Assembly: GCF_025950085.1 (NCBI RefSeq)
Contig: NZ_JAPDDS010000002.1
Location: 248,001 to 312,000 of the forward strand
DNA length: 64,000 nt
Origin: Luteolibacter flavescens
GTDB lineage: Bacteria > Verrucomicrobiota > Verrucomicrobiia > Verrucomicrobiales > Akkermansiaceae
Direction of reading: 5' to 3'
Below are positions 32,523 through 45,615 of this stretch, one piece after another (the first letter of the stretch is position 1; every line of letters begins with the position of its first letter). Position numbers and translations under genes: made by a program. The notes below the pieces were generated by a model. That model searched no databases. It saw nothing but the letters and a program-made list of their open reading frames with translations, and was not told the DNA's origin.

Positions 32523-33221
32523 TCAGCGCACCCACACCTCCACCAGATGGCGGAATTCCGCATCGACTTCGGCGGGGTCGGCCGTGGAGGCGATCTCGTC
32601 GCGGATCCGCTGGCGGAATTTCTGGCGCAGCCGGTGGATGGCCACTTTCAGCGCGGTCGGGGTGAGCTGCAGGGTGGCGGCGGCCGCGGTGGCGTCGCCT
32701 TGCAGCCCACCATCCAGCCACGGGCGCAGGGTGTGGAAGTGCTCGCGTTTTCCGGCGGCGATGCTTTCCGCCTCCAGGGAATCGAGCGCGCGGCGGATCA
32801 GGGCCAGAGCCCAGGCGCGGTCGTATTCCAGCTCCCATTCGGCAAGGACGGTGGCGGCGGCGCTTTCGACAGCGTCATCGAGCGGCGTGATCTCCGCGCC
32901 GCCCCCGCGCTTGGCCGCGGCGTCCCGCTCCCGCTGGTGCAGCAGGTGGTGCTTCACCGCGGCGAGCAGGTAGCTGCGGAAGCGGCCCTTCGCGGGGTCG
33001 GGCGTGCCGAGGTGCCCGCGGTCTAACAGATCCTCGAAGAAGGCGTGCGTCAGGTCCTTCGCCCGGTCCTCGCTCCCGTGGCACCAGCGGCGGGTGAAGT
33101 GAAGTACGGGCTCATAGTAGATCGTGCACAGCTCGGACAGGGCCGCCCGCGCCTCCTCGCCCCGGCCCTGCGCGCGGCGGACGAGGGTCCAGCGGGTGGA
33201 GTGGATGGCTGCTCCGCTCAT
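32523..33221 (-). CDS. ECF-type RNA polymerase sigma factor
   Basis: The 232-residue protein starts at MSGAAIHSTRWTLVRRA. Region 2 includes LCTIYYEPVLHFTRRW, DRAKDLTHAFFEDLLDRG and GRFRSYLLAAVKHHLLHQR. Region 4 lies at the C-terminus (LTPTALKVAIHRLRQKFRQR). It is of the type linked to protein kinases in Planctomycetes and Verrucomicrobia. It starts four bases after the kinase gene, so the two are co-transcribed. The kinase may control its activity. A longer frame to 33314 overlaps the kinase gene. Confidence 0.85.
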   Translation of the reverse strand: MSGAAIHSTRWTLVRRAQGRGEEARAALSELCTIYYEPVLHFTRRWCHGSEDRAKDLTHAFFEDLLDRGHLGTPDPAKGRFRSYLLAAVKHHLLHQRERDAAAKRGGGAEITPLDDAVESAAATVLAEWELEYDRAWALALIRRALDSLEAESIAAGKREHFHTLRPWLDGGLQGDATAAAATLQLTPTALKVAIHRLRQKFRQRIRDEIASTADPAEVDAEFRHLVEVWVR

Positions 33222-33225
33222 CGGC

Positions 33226-35577
33226 TTAGTCGTGCGCGAATTCCGCCTCGCGATCCCACTCGACCATCTGCCGGATGGTATCGGAGAGATCCCCGTGGAT
33301 TCTCCATTCTCCATCTTTGCTGGCGATGGGGAGCGGCATTGAGACGGCGATGTTCCTCTGGGTTCCGTAGCGCTTGAGGAAGACGGTGATGTATCCCAGA
33401 TTCCCTTTCACGTGGGGGCGCGATTGGTCGCAGTTCGAGATGACCTTCATCATCTGTGGCAGGGCGGCCAGGTCGGTTTCGGAGAGGGTTCCCGGTGCGA
33501 AGGCGTTGAGGACGGCCTCACGGTCCTTCCGCTTCGCCGCGCGGATCAGCGAGTCCAGCATCAGCTCCGCGGTGGAGAGATCGTTTTCCAAGGCTGGCAG
33601 TTCCGGCAGGGCTGGCCGGCCCTCCAAGGACGGCGGGAGAATGGACGGCGTCGGCCAGGAGGGAGCGACTTGCAGTGCGACCACGGATATCGTCCCCAGG
33701 ATGAAGCAGACGATGGTCGCGCGCTTTCCGGAGAAGATGATGAGGATCGCCCCGGCTCCGAAGAGAACGGTGATCGCCTCCATGCCATAGCCCTGCAATT
33801 TCATGAGCAGGCTGCTCACGTCGTCGGCCCGGGCACCATCCCCGGCGCGGTCCATGCGGATGCGCTCGGGCAATGAGGCGCGGAGCCTCTGGCTAAAGGA
33901 GGCGTGGTGCTGCTCACAGCGCTCGCTCGACCAGCGGCCACGGTCGGTGAAGCCGATGCTCAGCATGTCCAGGCCATGCACGGGAAACTCGATCTGATAG
34001 AATGCCGCGTATTCGCCCGCAGCCCGCGCCGCAGCTGCTTCCACCGCGGCCAGGTCGCGCTCGCTCAGGGAGCCGTAGGTCTTTGCGTCGCGGAAGATGA
34101 AGGAAGCGCTGTGGTACTTCGCGAGCGGGTCGAGCTGCGCCTTCAGGTGCTTGCCGATGAGCAGGCTGAGCAGCAGGGTGCCGGTCCCGAGCACGGGTGC
34201 CCAGCGCCGGAAGCGGCGGACACGCCGTGACGGATCTTCCCCGGGACGCAGGGCCACCAGTCTCAGTGGCAGCTTGCAGAGAAGGACGGCCATCGCGAAG
34301 GGAACGAGGATCCACAGCAGTGGCCAGGGCTGCTCGGAGTAGATGACGTCCGGGAAATACGCCACCTGAGAAACGACCAGCCACCCCACCACCCCTGCCA
34401 GCACGGGGAGGATGGCCGTGCCCAGCAGCAGCGTGCGATGCTCCACCCGGTAGCGCCCGGATTTCATCCCGATGACCAACCACCAGCAGCCGATGATCCC
34501 GATGATGAAGGCGACGGCACCGAAGCCGAGGATGACCGGGCTCGTCACCAGGCCCACCATCGCGCCGATGAGACCGCCACCCGACAGTCCGAGCGACCAC
34601 CGCGTGATGCGGCGTTGCTGTTCCATTGAATCAGCCGCCCGCTTGACCGGTTGCGTCGGCTTGTGAGTCGACGCGCCGTCGATGCCGGAGCGCACGGCGT
34701 CCGCGCTCTGGTAGCGGCGGTCGCGTTCCTTTTCCAAGGCGCGCAGTACCACGTCATCGATGCCTGCGGGGGCGGTGCTCTTTTCGCTCGGTAGCGGGAA
34801 GCGTCCGAGGGGCAGTCCGCCGGTGAGCATCTCGTAGAAGACCACGCCGAGGCTGTAGATGTCCGCGCGGTGGTCGATCTCGCCGCTCGCCTCGATCTGC
34901 TCCGGGGCCATGTAGGCGGCGGAGCCGAGTGCCGAGCCGGTGGCCGTGAGAGTCAGGTGGCCGGGCCCTTCGCCGATCAATTGAGCGATGCCGAAGTCGG
35001 CCAGCTTCACCCGACCGCGCGTGTCGATGAGGATGTTCTCCGGCTTGATGTCGCGGTGCAGCACGCCGTGGTCATGGGCGAACTGGAGTGCGCCGCAGAG
35101 ATCCGGAATGAGGGCCAGCGCCTGCTCCGGGGTGAAGCGTGCCGCGCGCATCGCCTGCCGCAGGTTCACGCCATCCACATACTCCATCGTGAGGAAGCAG
35201 TGGTCGCCGCGCTGCCCGTAGTCGTGGATGCCCACGATGTGGGGATGGCTCAGCTTTGCCAGCGTGCGGGCCTCCCGCGAGAAGCGCTCCGCAAATCCGG
35301 GATCGGCACCCAACTCGGGCGCGAGAATCTTCAGCGCCACCAGCCGGTCGAGGTGCGGCTGGCGTGCCTTGTAAACGATGCCCATGCCGCCGCGGCCGAT
35401 ACACTCCAGCACCTCCAGCTCGGGGAAGGCGGCTTGGATCTCCTCCAGAGGGGGCATGCCAGCAGTTGGGGCATCTTCCTTCGCGCTCGCGCCGAGCAGC
35501 GCGCACACGGGACAGAGCGGCGCATCCGCCGGGAGGGGACGCTGGCAGGTGGGGCAGGTATTTGCAGTCACGTCCAT
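33226..35577 (-). CDS. Transmembrane Ser/Thr protein kinase with zinc ribbon
   Basis: A 783-residue Hanks-type kinase. Residues 8-25 form a zinc ribbon (CPTC then CPVC). The kinase domain spans about 55-320: GRGGMGIVYKAR, Lys83 in VALKIL, GVLHRDIKPENIL, LADFGIAQL and AYMAPEQIEA. It is followed by several membrane segments (GGLIGAMVGLVTSPVILGFG, VAFIIGIIGCWWLVIG and others), a loop domain (530-590) and a C-terminal globular region outside the kinase. It is the first gene of a group with the sigma factor and halogenases and may pass a signal to that sigma factor. Confidence 0.85.
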   Translation of the reverse strand: MDVTANTCPTCQRPLPADAPLCPVCALLGASAKEDAPTAGMPPLEEIQAAFPELEVLECIGRGGMGIVYKARQPHLDRLVALKILAPELGADPGFAERFSREARTLAKLSHPHIVGIHDYGQRGDHCFLTMEYVDGVNLRQAMRAARFTPEQALALIPDLCGALQFAHDHGVLHRDIKPENILIDTRGRVKLADFGIAQLIGEGPGHLTLTATGSALGSAAYMAPEQIEASGEIDHRADIYSLGVVFYEMLTGGLPLGRFPLPSEKSTAPAGIDDVVLRALEKERDRRYQSADAVRSGIDGASTHKPTQPVKRAADSMEQQRRITRWSLGLSGGGLIGAMVGLVTSPVILGFGAVAFIIGIIGCWWLVIGMKSGRYRVEHRTLLLGTAILPVLAGVVGWLVVSQVAYFPDVIYSEQPWPLLWILVPFAMAVLLCKLPLRLVALRPGEDPSRRVRRFRRWAPVLGTGTLLLSLLIGKHLKAQLDPLAKYHSASFIFRDAKTYGSLSERDLAAVEAAAARAAGEYAAFYQIEFPVHGLDMLSIGFTDRGRWSSERCEQHHASFSQRLRASLPERIRMDRAGDGARADDVSSLLMKLQGYGMEAITVLFGAGAILIIFSGKRATIVCFILGTISVVALQVAPSWPTPSILPPSLEGRPALPELPALENDLSTAELMLDSLIRAAKRKDREAVLNAFAPGTLSETDLAALPQMMKVISNCDQSRPHVKGNLGYITVFLKRYGTQRNIAVSMPLPIASKDGEWRIHGDLSDTIRQMVEWDREAEFAHD

Positions 35578-35624
35578 TCCTGACGATTCCCGGCCCCGTG
35601 GTTACACCGCGCGGGTGATTTTCC

Positions 35625-35972
35625 TCAATGCCGCCGCTGCGTCATCATGAATTCGTTTCCCTCGGGGTCGATGCACATGGCCAGGTGCAGCGGGTCTTCC
35701 GGCGTGTCCTCCGGCTCTCGGGCGAGCGTGCCGCCGCATTCCTGCAGGCGGACTATGCCCGCGCGCAGGTCGTCGAGCTGGAAGGACAGCCCGGTCCAGG
35801 TCCGCTTTCCCTCGCCCCCGCCGTGAATGCCGAGCGTGGCCCCGGCCACCACGATTTCGCTCCAGACTTCGGACTCGAAGCTGATCTCCCCGCCGAAAAG
35901 CTCGCGGTAGAATCTCAGGCACCGCTGCCAGTCGGCCGCCCACAGGACATACTTCACTTTTTCCACGCGCAT
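35625..35972 (-). CDS. VOC/glyoxalase-fold protein
   Basis: A 115-residue protein starting MRVEKVKYVLWAADWQRCLR. The beta-alpha-beta-beta-beta pattern with FYRELFGGEI, LSFQLDDLRAGIVRLQECGG and ending DPEGNEFMMTQR is typical of glyoxalase/bleomycin resistance (VOC) fold proteins. Small members of this kind are often metal-dependent enzymes or drug-binding proteins. Longer frames start within the upstream region and were not used. Function cannot be set more precisely. Confidence 0.75.
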   Translation of the reverse strand: MRVEKVKYVLWAADWQRCLRFYRELFGGEISFESEVWSEIVVAGATLGIHGGGEGKRTWTGLSFQLDDLRAGIVRLQECGGTLAREPEDTPEDPLHLAMCIDPEGNEFMMTQRRH

Positions 35973-36177
35973 GATGGCTGCCACTTCGCCGGATGGGAAT
36001 GCATTCGGCAATCCGGATCTTGCAACCCTCACACGCGGGGATATTTTTGCGGACGGTCAAACCACTGGCAATCAATCGTTTGAGATGCGATTTCCGGTTG
36101 GCCGGGGAATTGCGATTGAATGAATCCCTGGCGGCACTCGTCTGCCCCGGTAACCCTTACCTAGAGGAGGACACACA

Positions 36178-38784
36178 ATGAAACCAAGATACTTTCCGAT
36201 GCTCGGCAGCCTGCTCGCCTTTACGGCAGCCGGGCCGGTGGTATTGCCGATGCCGGCAGCCGCCCAGACGGAGCAGACGCAAGCGAGCGAAGATGTGGAA
36301 GTGCTGACGCGCGGCCCCGTTCACGAGGCATTCGCGGAGTCGGTCAGTTTCGAAGCCGAGCCCGGTCTGATCATCCGCTCCGCCCCGCCGGAGGCGATCG
36401 AGGAGCTCCCGCCCGAGCAGCAGCCGGACGGCGAGAATGTCACCTGGATCCCGGGCTACTGGGGCTGGGATGACGACCAGAGCGATTTCCTGTGGATCAG
36501 CGGCGTGTGGCGAAATGTCCCGCCGGGTCGCCAATGGGTGCCCGGCTATTGGAATGACCTCGGCGACGGGGGCTACCAATGGATCGCCGGCTACTGGGCC
36601 GACACCACCACCGAAGAAGTGGACTACGTTGCCGAAGCTCCGCCAAAGAGCATCGACACCGGCCCAAACATCGCCGCGCCCTCGGAGGACCACTCGTGGG
36701 TGCCTGGTAACTGGATGTGGAGCAGCTCGCGCTACGTCTGGCGTCCCGGCTATTGGCTTGCCCTCCGCCCGAATTGGACCTGGGTGCCTTCGCGCTATTG
36801 CTGGTCGCCTCGCGGCTACACCTACGTGGATGGTTACTGGGACTATGCCGTCGTGAATCGAGGCGTGCTCTTTGCACCCGTCCATTTCCGTCGGAATGTG
36901 TGGTCGAGCCCCGGCTACTACTACCGTCCGAGCCTGGTCGTGAACCTCAGCGTTTTCGACAGCCACCTTTTCGTGCGCCCGCGCAGCCACCACTACTACT
37001 TCGGTGACTACTACGCCCCGCGCTATGCAGACATGGGCTACTACTCGGGCTTCCGCTGGCACCACCATCATCGCCGCGGGTATGATCCGATCTACGCCTA
37101 CCAGCGCTGGAATCACCGCCACGACCGTGGATGGGAGCGTCGTCACGAGGACAACTACAACTTCTTCCGTGACAACGACCGCTATCGTCCGCCGCACACC
37201 TGGGCCGTGATGCAGGGTCTGCGGAACGAGAAGTTCGAGGATGATCGCAATCGCAGCCGTCTCTTCGCCCGGCCCTTCGATGGCTTCGTGAAGGACAATG
37301 ACCGCGGCCTGAAATTCCGTCAGGTGGACAAAGAGCGTCGTGACCGGTTCGTCGCCGAGCGCCAGGACATGCGTGCCTTCAGCCGCCAGCGTCGTGAGAT
37401 GGAGACCAGGCCCGTGGCTGCGATCGCTGACCGCAATGGTCCGGGTAATGCCGGACAAGGCCGCGGGGATGATGATCGCAAGGGTGTCTTCCGCGAGAAG
37501 CTCCGCCGCTCGCCCGTCGTGGGTCGTCAGGCCGAGCAATTCGCCAAGAACGAAGCTCCGCCGAAGCGCCCTGAAGCGCGTGGCAACAGGGCCGCTCTTC
37601 TGAACCGTGGTGGCGATGATGACGCTGCCGGTCGTGGTCAGGGCCAAGGCCGTGATCTGGCCGAACGCCAGCGTGGCCAAGGCAACGGTGCCATGCCCGG
37701 ACGTGGTCAAGGTCAAGCCGGTCGCGGTAACAACGCCAACGGCGGCGATGATCAAAACGTGAACCCCGCCGAGCGCGAGCGCCGTGTCCCCGGACAGGGT
37801 CAGGGCCAAGGTCGTGGGCAAGGCCAAGGTCAGGCCGGTCGTGGCAATGCCAACGGCGGCGACGACCAGAAGGCTACCCCCGCCCAGCGCGAGCCCCGCA
37901 CTCCCGGTCAAGGCCGTGGACAGGGTCAGGGCCAAGGGCAAGCCGGTCGCGGTAACGCCGGCGGCGGTGACGATCAGAAAGCCACCCCAGCCGAGCGCGA
38001 GCGTCGTGTCCCCGGACAGGGCCAAGGTCAGGCCGGTCGTGGCGGTCAAGCCACCCCGGATCGTGAAAAGGCCAATCCGCTGCAACGCAATCGCACCGCA
38101 CCGGAGCGCCAGACCCAGCCGAAGACGGAAGGGGACAAGGCCACGCCGCAACGTCAGGTCCAACCAAAGACCGAGCGTCAGGCCCAGCCACAGCGCAACC
38201 CGCAGCAGCCCCAGCGTCAGGCTCAACCCCAACGCCAGGCCCAGCCGCAACAGCAACGTCAGGCTCAACCCCAACGCCAGGCCCAGCCGCAACAGCAACG
38301 TCAGGCTCAGCCTCAGCGCCAAGCCCAGCCACAGCAGCAGCGTCAGGCTCAACCCCAGCGCCAAGCTCAGCCGCAGCCGCAACGTCAGGCTCAACCCCAG
38401 CGCCAAGCTCAGCCGCAACAACAGCGCCAGGCGAAGCCAAAGGAACAGGCCCAACGCGCGCCTCAGGCGGCTGTGCAACGCGCTTCGCAAGCAAGACCGC
38501 AGGTCCAGCGTCCGCAGCAACAGGCCCGCCCTCAGCCGCAACAACGTCAGGTCCAGCGCCCGCAGCAACAGGCTCGCCCCCAACCGCAGCGTCAGGTCCA
38601 GCGTCCGCAGCAGCAGGCTCGCCCTCAGCCGCAACGCCAGGTCCAGCGCCCGCAGCAGCAGGCTCGGCCTCAACCGCAGCGCCAGATCCAGCGTCCGCAA
38701 CAACAAGCCCGGCCTCAGCAGCAGGCGCGTCCACAACAGCGCCAGCAGCAGAATCGCCAGAACCGCGAAAAGAACGGAGCTTGA
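36178..38784 (+). CDS. Exported YXWGXW-repeat protein with long Gln/Arg-rich tail
   Basis: The 868-residue protein has a signal peptide (cleavage near PMPAAAQ, residue 30) and a strong ribosome binding site (AGAGGAGGACACACA-ATG). Residues about 85-215 contain repeats like VTWIPGYWGWDDDQSDFLWI and SWVPGNWMW, the YXWGXW family. A Tyr/His-rich part follows (residues 230-330), then from about 480 to the end a low-complexity region of Gly/Gln and then Pro/Gln/Arg repeats (RPQQQARPQPQRQVQ-like). It is likely a surface or periplasmic protein. The tail is strongly basic and would bind polyanions or cell wall. A terminator follows. Confidence 0.8.
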   Translation: MKPRYFPMLGSLLAFTAAGPVVLPMPAAAQTEQTQASEDVEVLTRGPVHEAFAESVSFEAEPGLIIRSAPPEAIEELPPEQQPDGENVTWIPGYWGWDDDQSDFLWISGVWRNVPPGRQWVPGYWNDLGDGGYQWIAGYWADTTTEEVDYVAEAPPKSIDTGPNIAAPSEDHSWVPGNWMWSSSRYVWRPGYWLALRPNWTWVPSRYCWSPRGYTYVDGYWDYAVVNRGVLFAPVHFRRNVWSSPGYYYRPSLVVNLSVFDSHLFVRPRSHHYYFGDYYAPRYADMGYYSGFRWHHHHRRGYDPIYAYQRWNHRHDRGWERRHEDNYNFFRDNDRYRPPHTWAVMQGLRNEKFEDDRNRSRLFARPFDGFVKDNDRGLKFRQVDKERRDRFVAERQDMRAFSRQRREMETRPVAAIADRNGPGNAGQGRGDDDRKGVFREKLRRSPVVGRQAEQFAKNEAPPKRPEARGNRAALLNRGGDDDAAGRGQGQGRDLAERQRGQGNGAMPGRGQGQAGRGNNANGGDDQNVNPAERERRVPGQGQGQGRGQGQGQAGRGNANGGDDQKATPAQREPRTPGQGRGQGQGQGQAGRGNAGGGDDQKATPAERERRVPGQGQGQAGRGGQATPDREKANPLQRNRTAPERQTQPKTEGDKATPQRQVQPKTERQAQPQRNPQQPQRQAQPQRQAQPQQQRQAQPQRQAQPQQQRQAQPQRQAQPQQQRQAQPQRQAQPQPQRQAQPQRQAQPQQQRQAKPKEQAQRAPQAAVQRASQARPQVQRPQQQARPQPQQRQVQRPQQQARPQPQRQVQRPQQQARPQPQRQVQRPQQQARPQPQRQIQRPQQQARPQQQARPQQRQQQNRQNREKNGA
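37600..38760 (+). repeat. In-gene tandem repeats coding Gly/Gln and Gln/Pro/Arg blocks
   Basis: The 3' half of the YXWGXW gene consists of tandem units. From about 37,620 to 38,060 the unit encodes GQGQGQAGRG-like blocks; from about 38,200 to 38,430 it encodes RQAQPQ-type units; from about 38,500 to 38,740 it encodes QRPQQQARPQ-type units. The pattern favours slippage or recombination, so repeat number may vary between strains. Confidence 0.75.
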
Positions 38785-38803
38785 TCGGTGATTGAAAATT
38801 CAG

Positions 38804-38836
38804 GCCGCGCAGGGGTTCGCCCTTGCGCGGCTTTTT
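38804..38836 (+). terminator. Rho-independent terminator of the YXWGXW gene
   Basis: A 12-base stem (38804-38815 with 38820-38831, one G-T pair) is capped by a TTCG tetraloop and followed by five T. It lies 20 bases after the stop of the YXWGXW gene and before the converging small membrane protein gene. All features of an intrinsic terminator are present. Confidence 0.85.
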
Positions 38837-38853
38837 CGTTTTCCGATGGCTCG

Positions 38854-39117
38854 TCAACCGCGCCGCTTCCTCAACAAGTGCTTCACCAGATCCATCACCC
38901 CCGCGCTCGGCAGATTTGGATCCACGTAGGCATGCAGCACGTGGAAGAGAAAGTAGTAGAAGCGGCAGGCCGCCCACACGCAGATGCCGAGCAGGATCGC
39001 CCGATGGGGATTCGGAAATTCCACCGTTACGATCAGCCCTCCTGACAAGGCGGCGAGGAAGGCGAAAAGCAGGCCCTTCGCCACGATCCAGCGCTTTGAT
39101 TTCAGGTCAGGGCCCAT
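38854..39117 (-). CDS. Small membrane protein
   Basis: An 87-residue protein with two hydrophobic segments (WIVAKGLLFAFLAALSGGLI and AILLGICVWAACRFYYFLFH) and a short basic C-terminus. It starts 27 bases after the UvrA stop in the same direction and so may be read through from the long uvrA transcript. No family recognised. Confidence 0.6.
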   Translation of the reverse strand: MGPDLKSKRWIVAKGLLFAFLAALSGGLIVTVEFPNPHRAILLGICVWAACRFYYFLFHVLHAYVDPNLPSAGVMDLVKHLLRKRRG

Positions 39118-39144
39118 GCCTGCGATTCACGGCATCCGACCTCA

Positions 39145-44853
<5,709 letters not shown>

Positions 44854-44986
44854 GGCGTGTAGAGTAGACAGGACCGCCGCGGGCGCTAGCGGATATTGTG
44901 CGTATGAACGCCTATCCCGCTGCCACGTGCATTTCGCAGGGCTTGCACGGACCGGGTGCCGGTGCCATGACGCGGCCGTGGAATCG

Positions 44987-45358
44987 ATGGAGGAAATCGT
45001 CGCCCGCGAGGTGGGCGCAGACGGCCTGGCCGCGATGGTGGCCGCCTTTTACCGCCGGGTGAAGACGGACGACGTGCTCGGCCCGATGTACCCGGAGCAG
45101 GACTTCGAGGGCGCGGAAAAGCGGCTCCGCGAGTTCCTGCAGTTCCGCTTCCTCGGCCACGAGGCCTACGTCGAGAACCGCGGCCACCCGCGCCTGCGCA
45201 TGCGGCATTTCCCCTTCGTCATCGGTGAAAAGGAAGCCGCCCGCTGGGTGGAGCTGATGGAGGCGGCGATGGCCGACTGCGACATCAGCGGTGAGGCGTG
45301 GGCCGTCATGAGCCCGTTCTTCGCGCAGGTCGCGGAGTTCCTGAAGAACCGGCCCTGA
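44987..45358 (+). CDS. Group II truncated hemoglobin
   Basis: A 123-residue protein (ATG 44987; an in-frame GTG lies nine bases upstream). It has the group II features: AFYRRVKTDDVLGPMYPEQD, AEKRLREFLQFRFLGHEAY, the NRGHPRLRMRHFPF stretch with the proximal His, and WVELMEAAMADC. Group II globins bind oxygen and often detoxify nitric oxide or peroxides with a reductase. It runs divergently from the long uvrA gene with about 130 bases between them. Confidence 0.85.
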   Translation: MEEIVAREVGADGLAAMVAAFYRRVKTDDVLGPMYPEQDFEGAEKRLREFLQFRFLGHEAYVENRGHPRLRMRHFPFVIGEKEAARWVELMEAAMADCDISGEAWAVMSPFFAQVAEFLKNRP

Positions 45359-45444
45359 TAAGGGGCGTGGCGGACGCTGGACCCGCTAGAGCATTTTACT
45401 TTGAGCTGTAGCCCTTCAGCAGACTTCAAAGAGAGGAAGATCGA

Positions 45445-45536
45445 ACCGCGAAAAACGCGAAATACCGCGAAATTTTTGGATCTGAATTTCTCTTCCTGCC
45501 TTCCAGATTTCGCGCCTTTTCGCGTCCTTTGGCGGT
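45445..45536. repeat. Imperfect inverted repeat built from CGCGAAA units
   Basis: The left arm (45445-45473) has three CGCGAAA units and the right arm (45507-45536) carries the same units in inverted order with a few changes. They could form a long stem with a 33-base loop. It lies in the 257-base gap between the convergent globin and kinase genes, where no gene is seen. It may be a mobile palindromic repeat or a bidirectional terminator. Confidence 0.55.
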
Positions 45537-45615
45537 GAAATAAAAGCTCCGACCCATCGGGAGAGCCGACCTCAACCATCCCCGCGCAATCGGCTACGAC
45601 TTTGCGTGAAACGCT

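Noticed and set aside
29534-32973. Plus-strand frames of 493 and 718 residues opposite the halogenase and sigma genes
   Set aside because: No recognisable domains and composition typical of antisense frames; the minus strand encodes conserved flavoprotein and sigma motifs.
36157-38736. Open frame of 859 residues on the minus strand, Leu-rich and membrane-like
   Set aside because: It is the exact antisense of the YXWGXW gene; the Leu/Arg-rich periodicity is the shadow of Gln/Arg/Pro codon repeats. The plus strand has a signal peptide, strong ribosome binding site and terminator.
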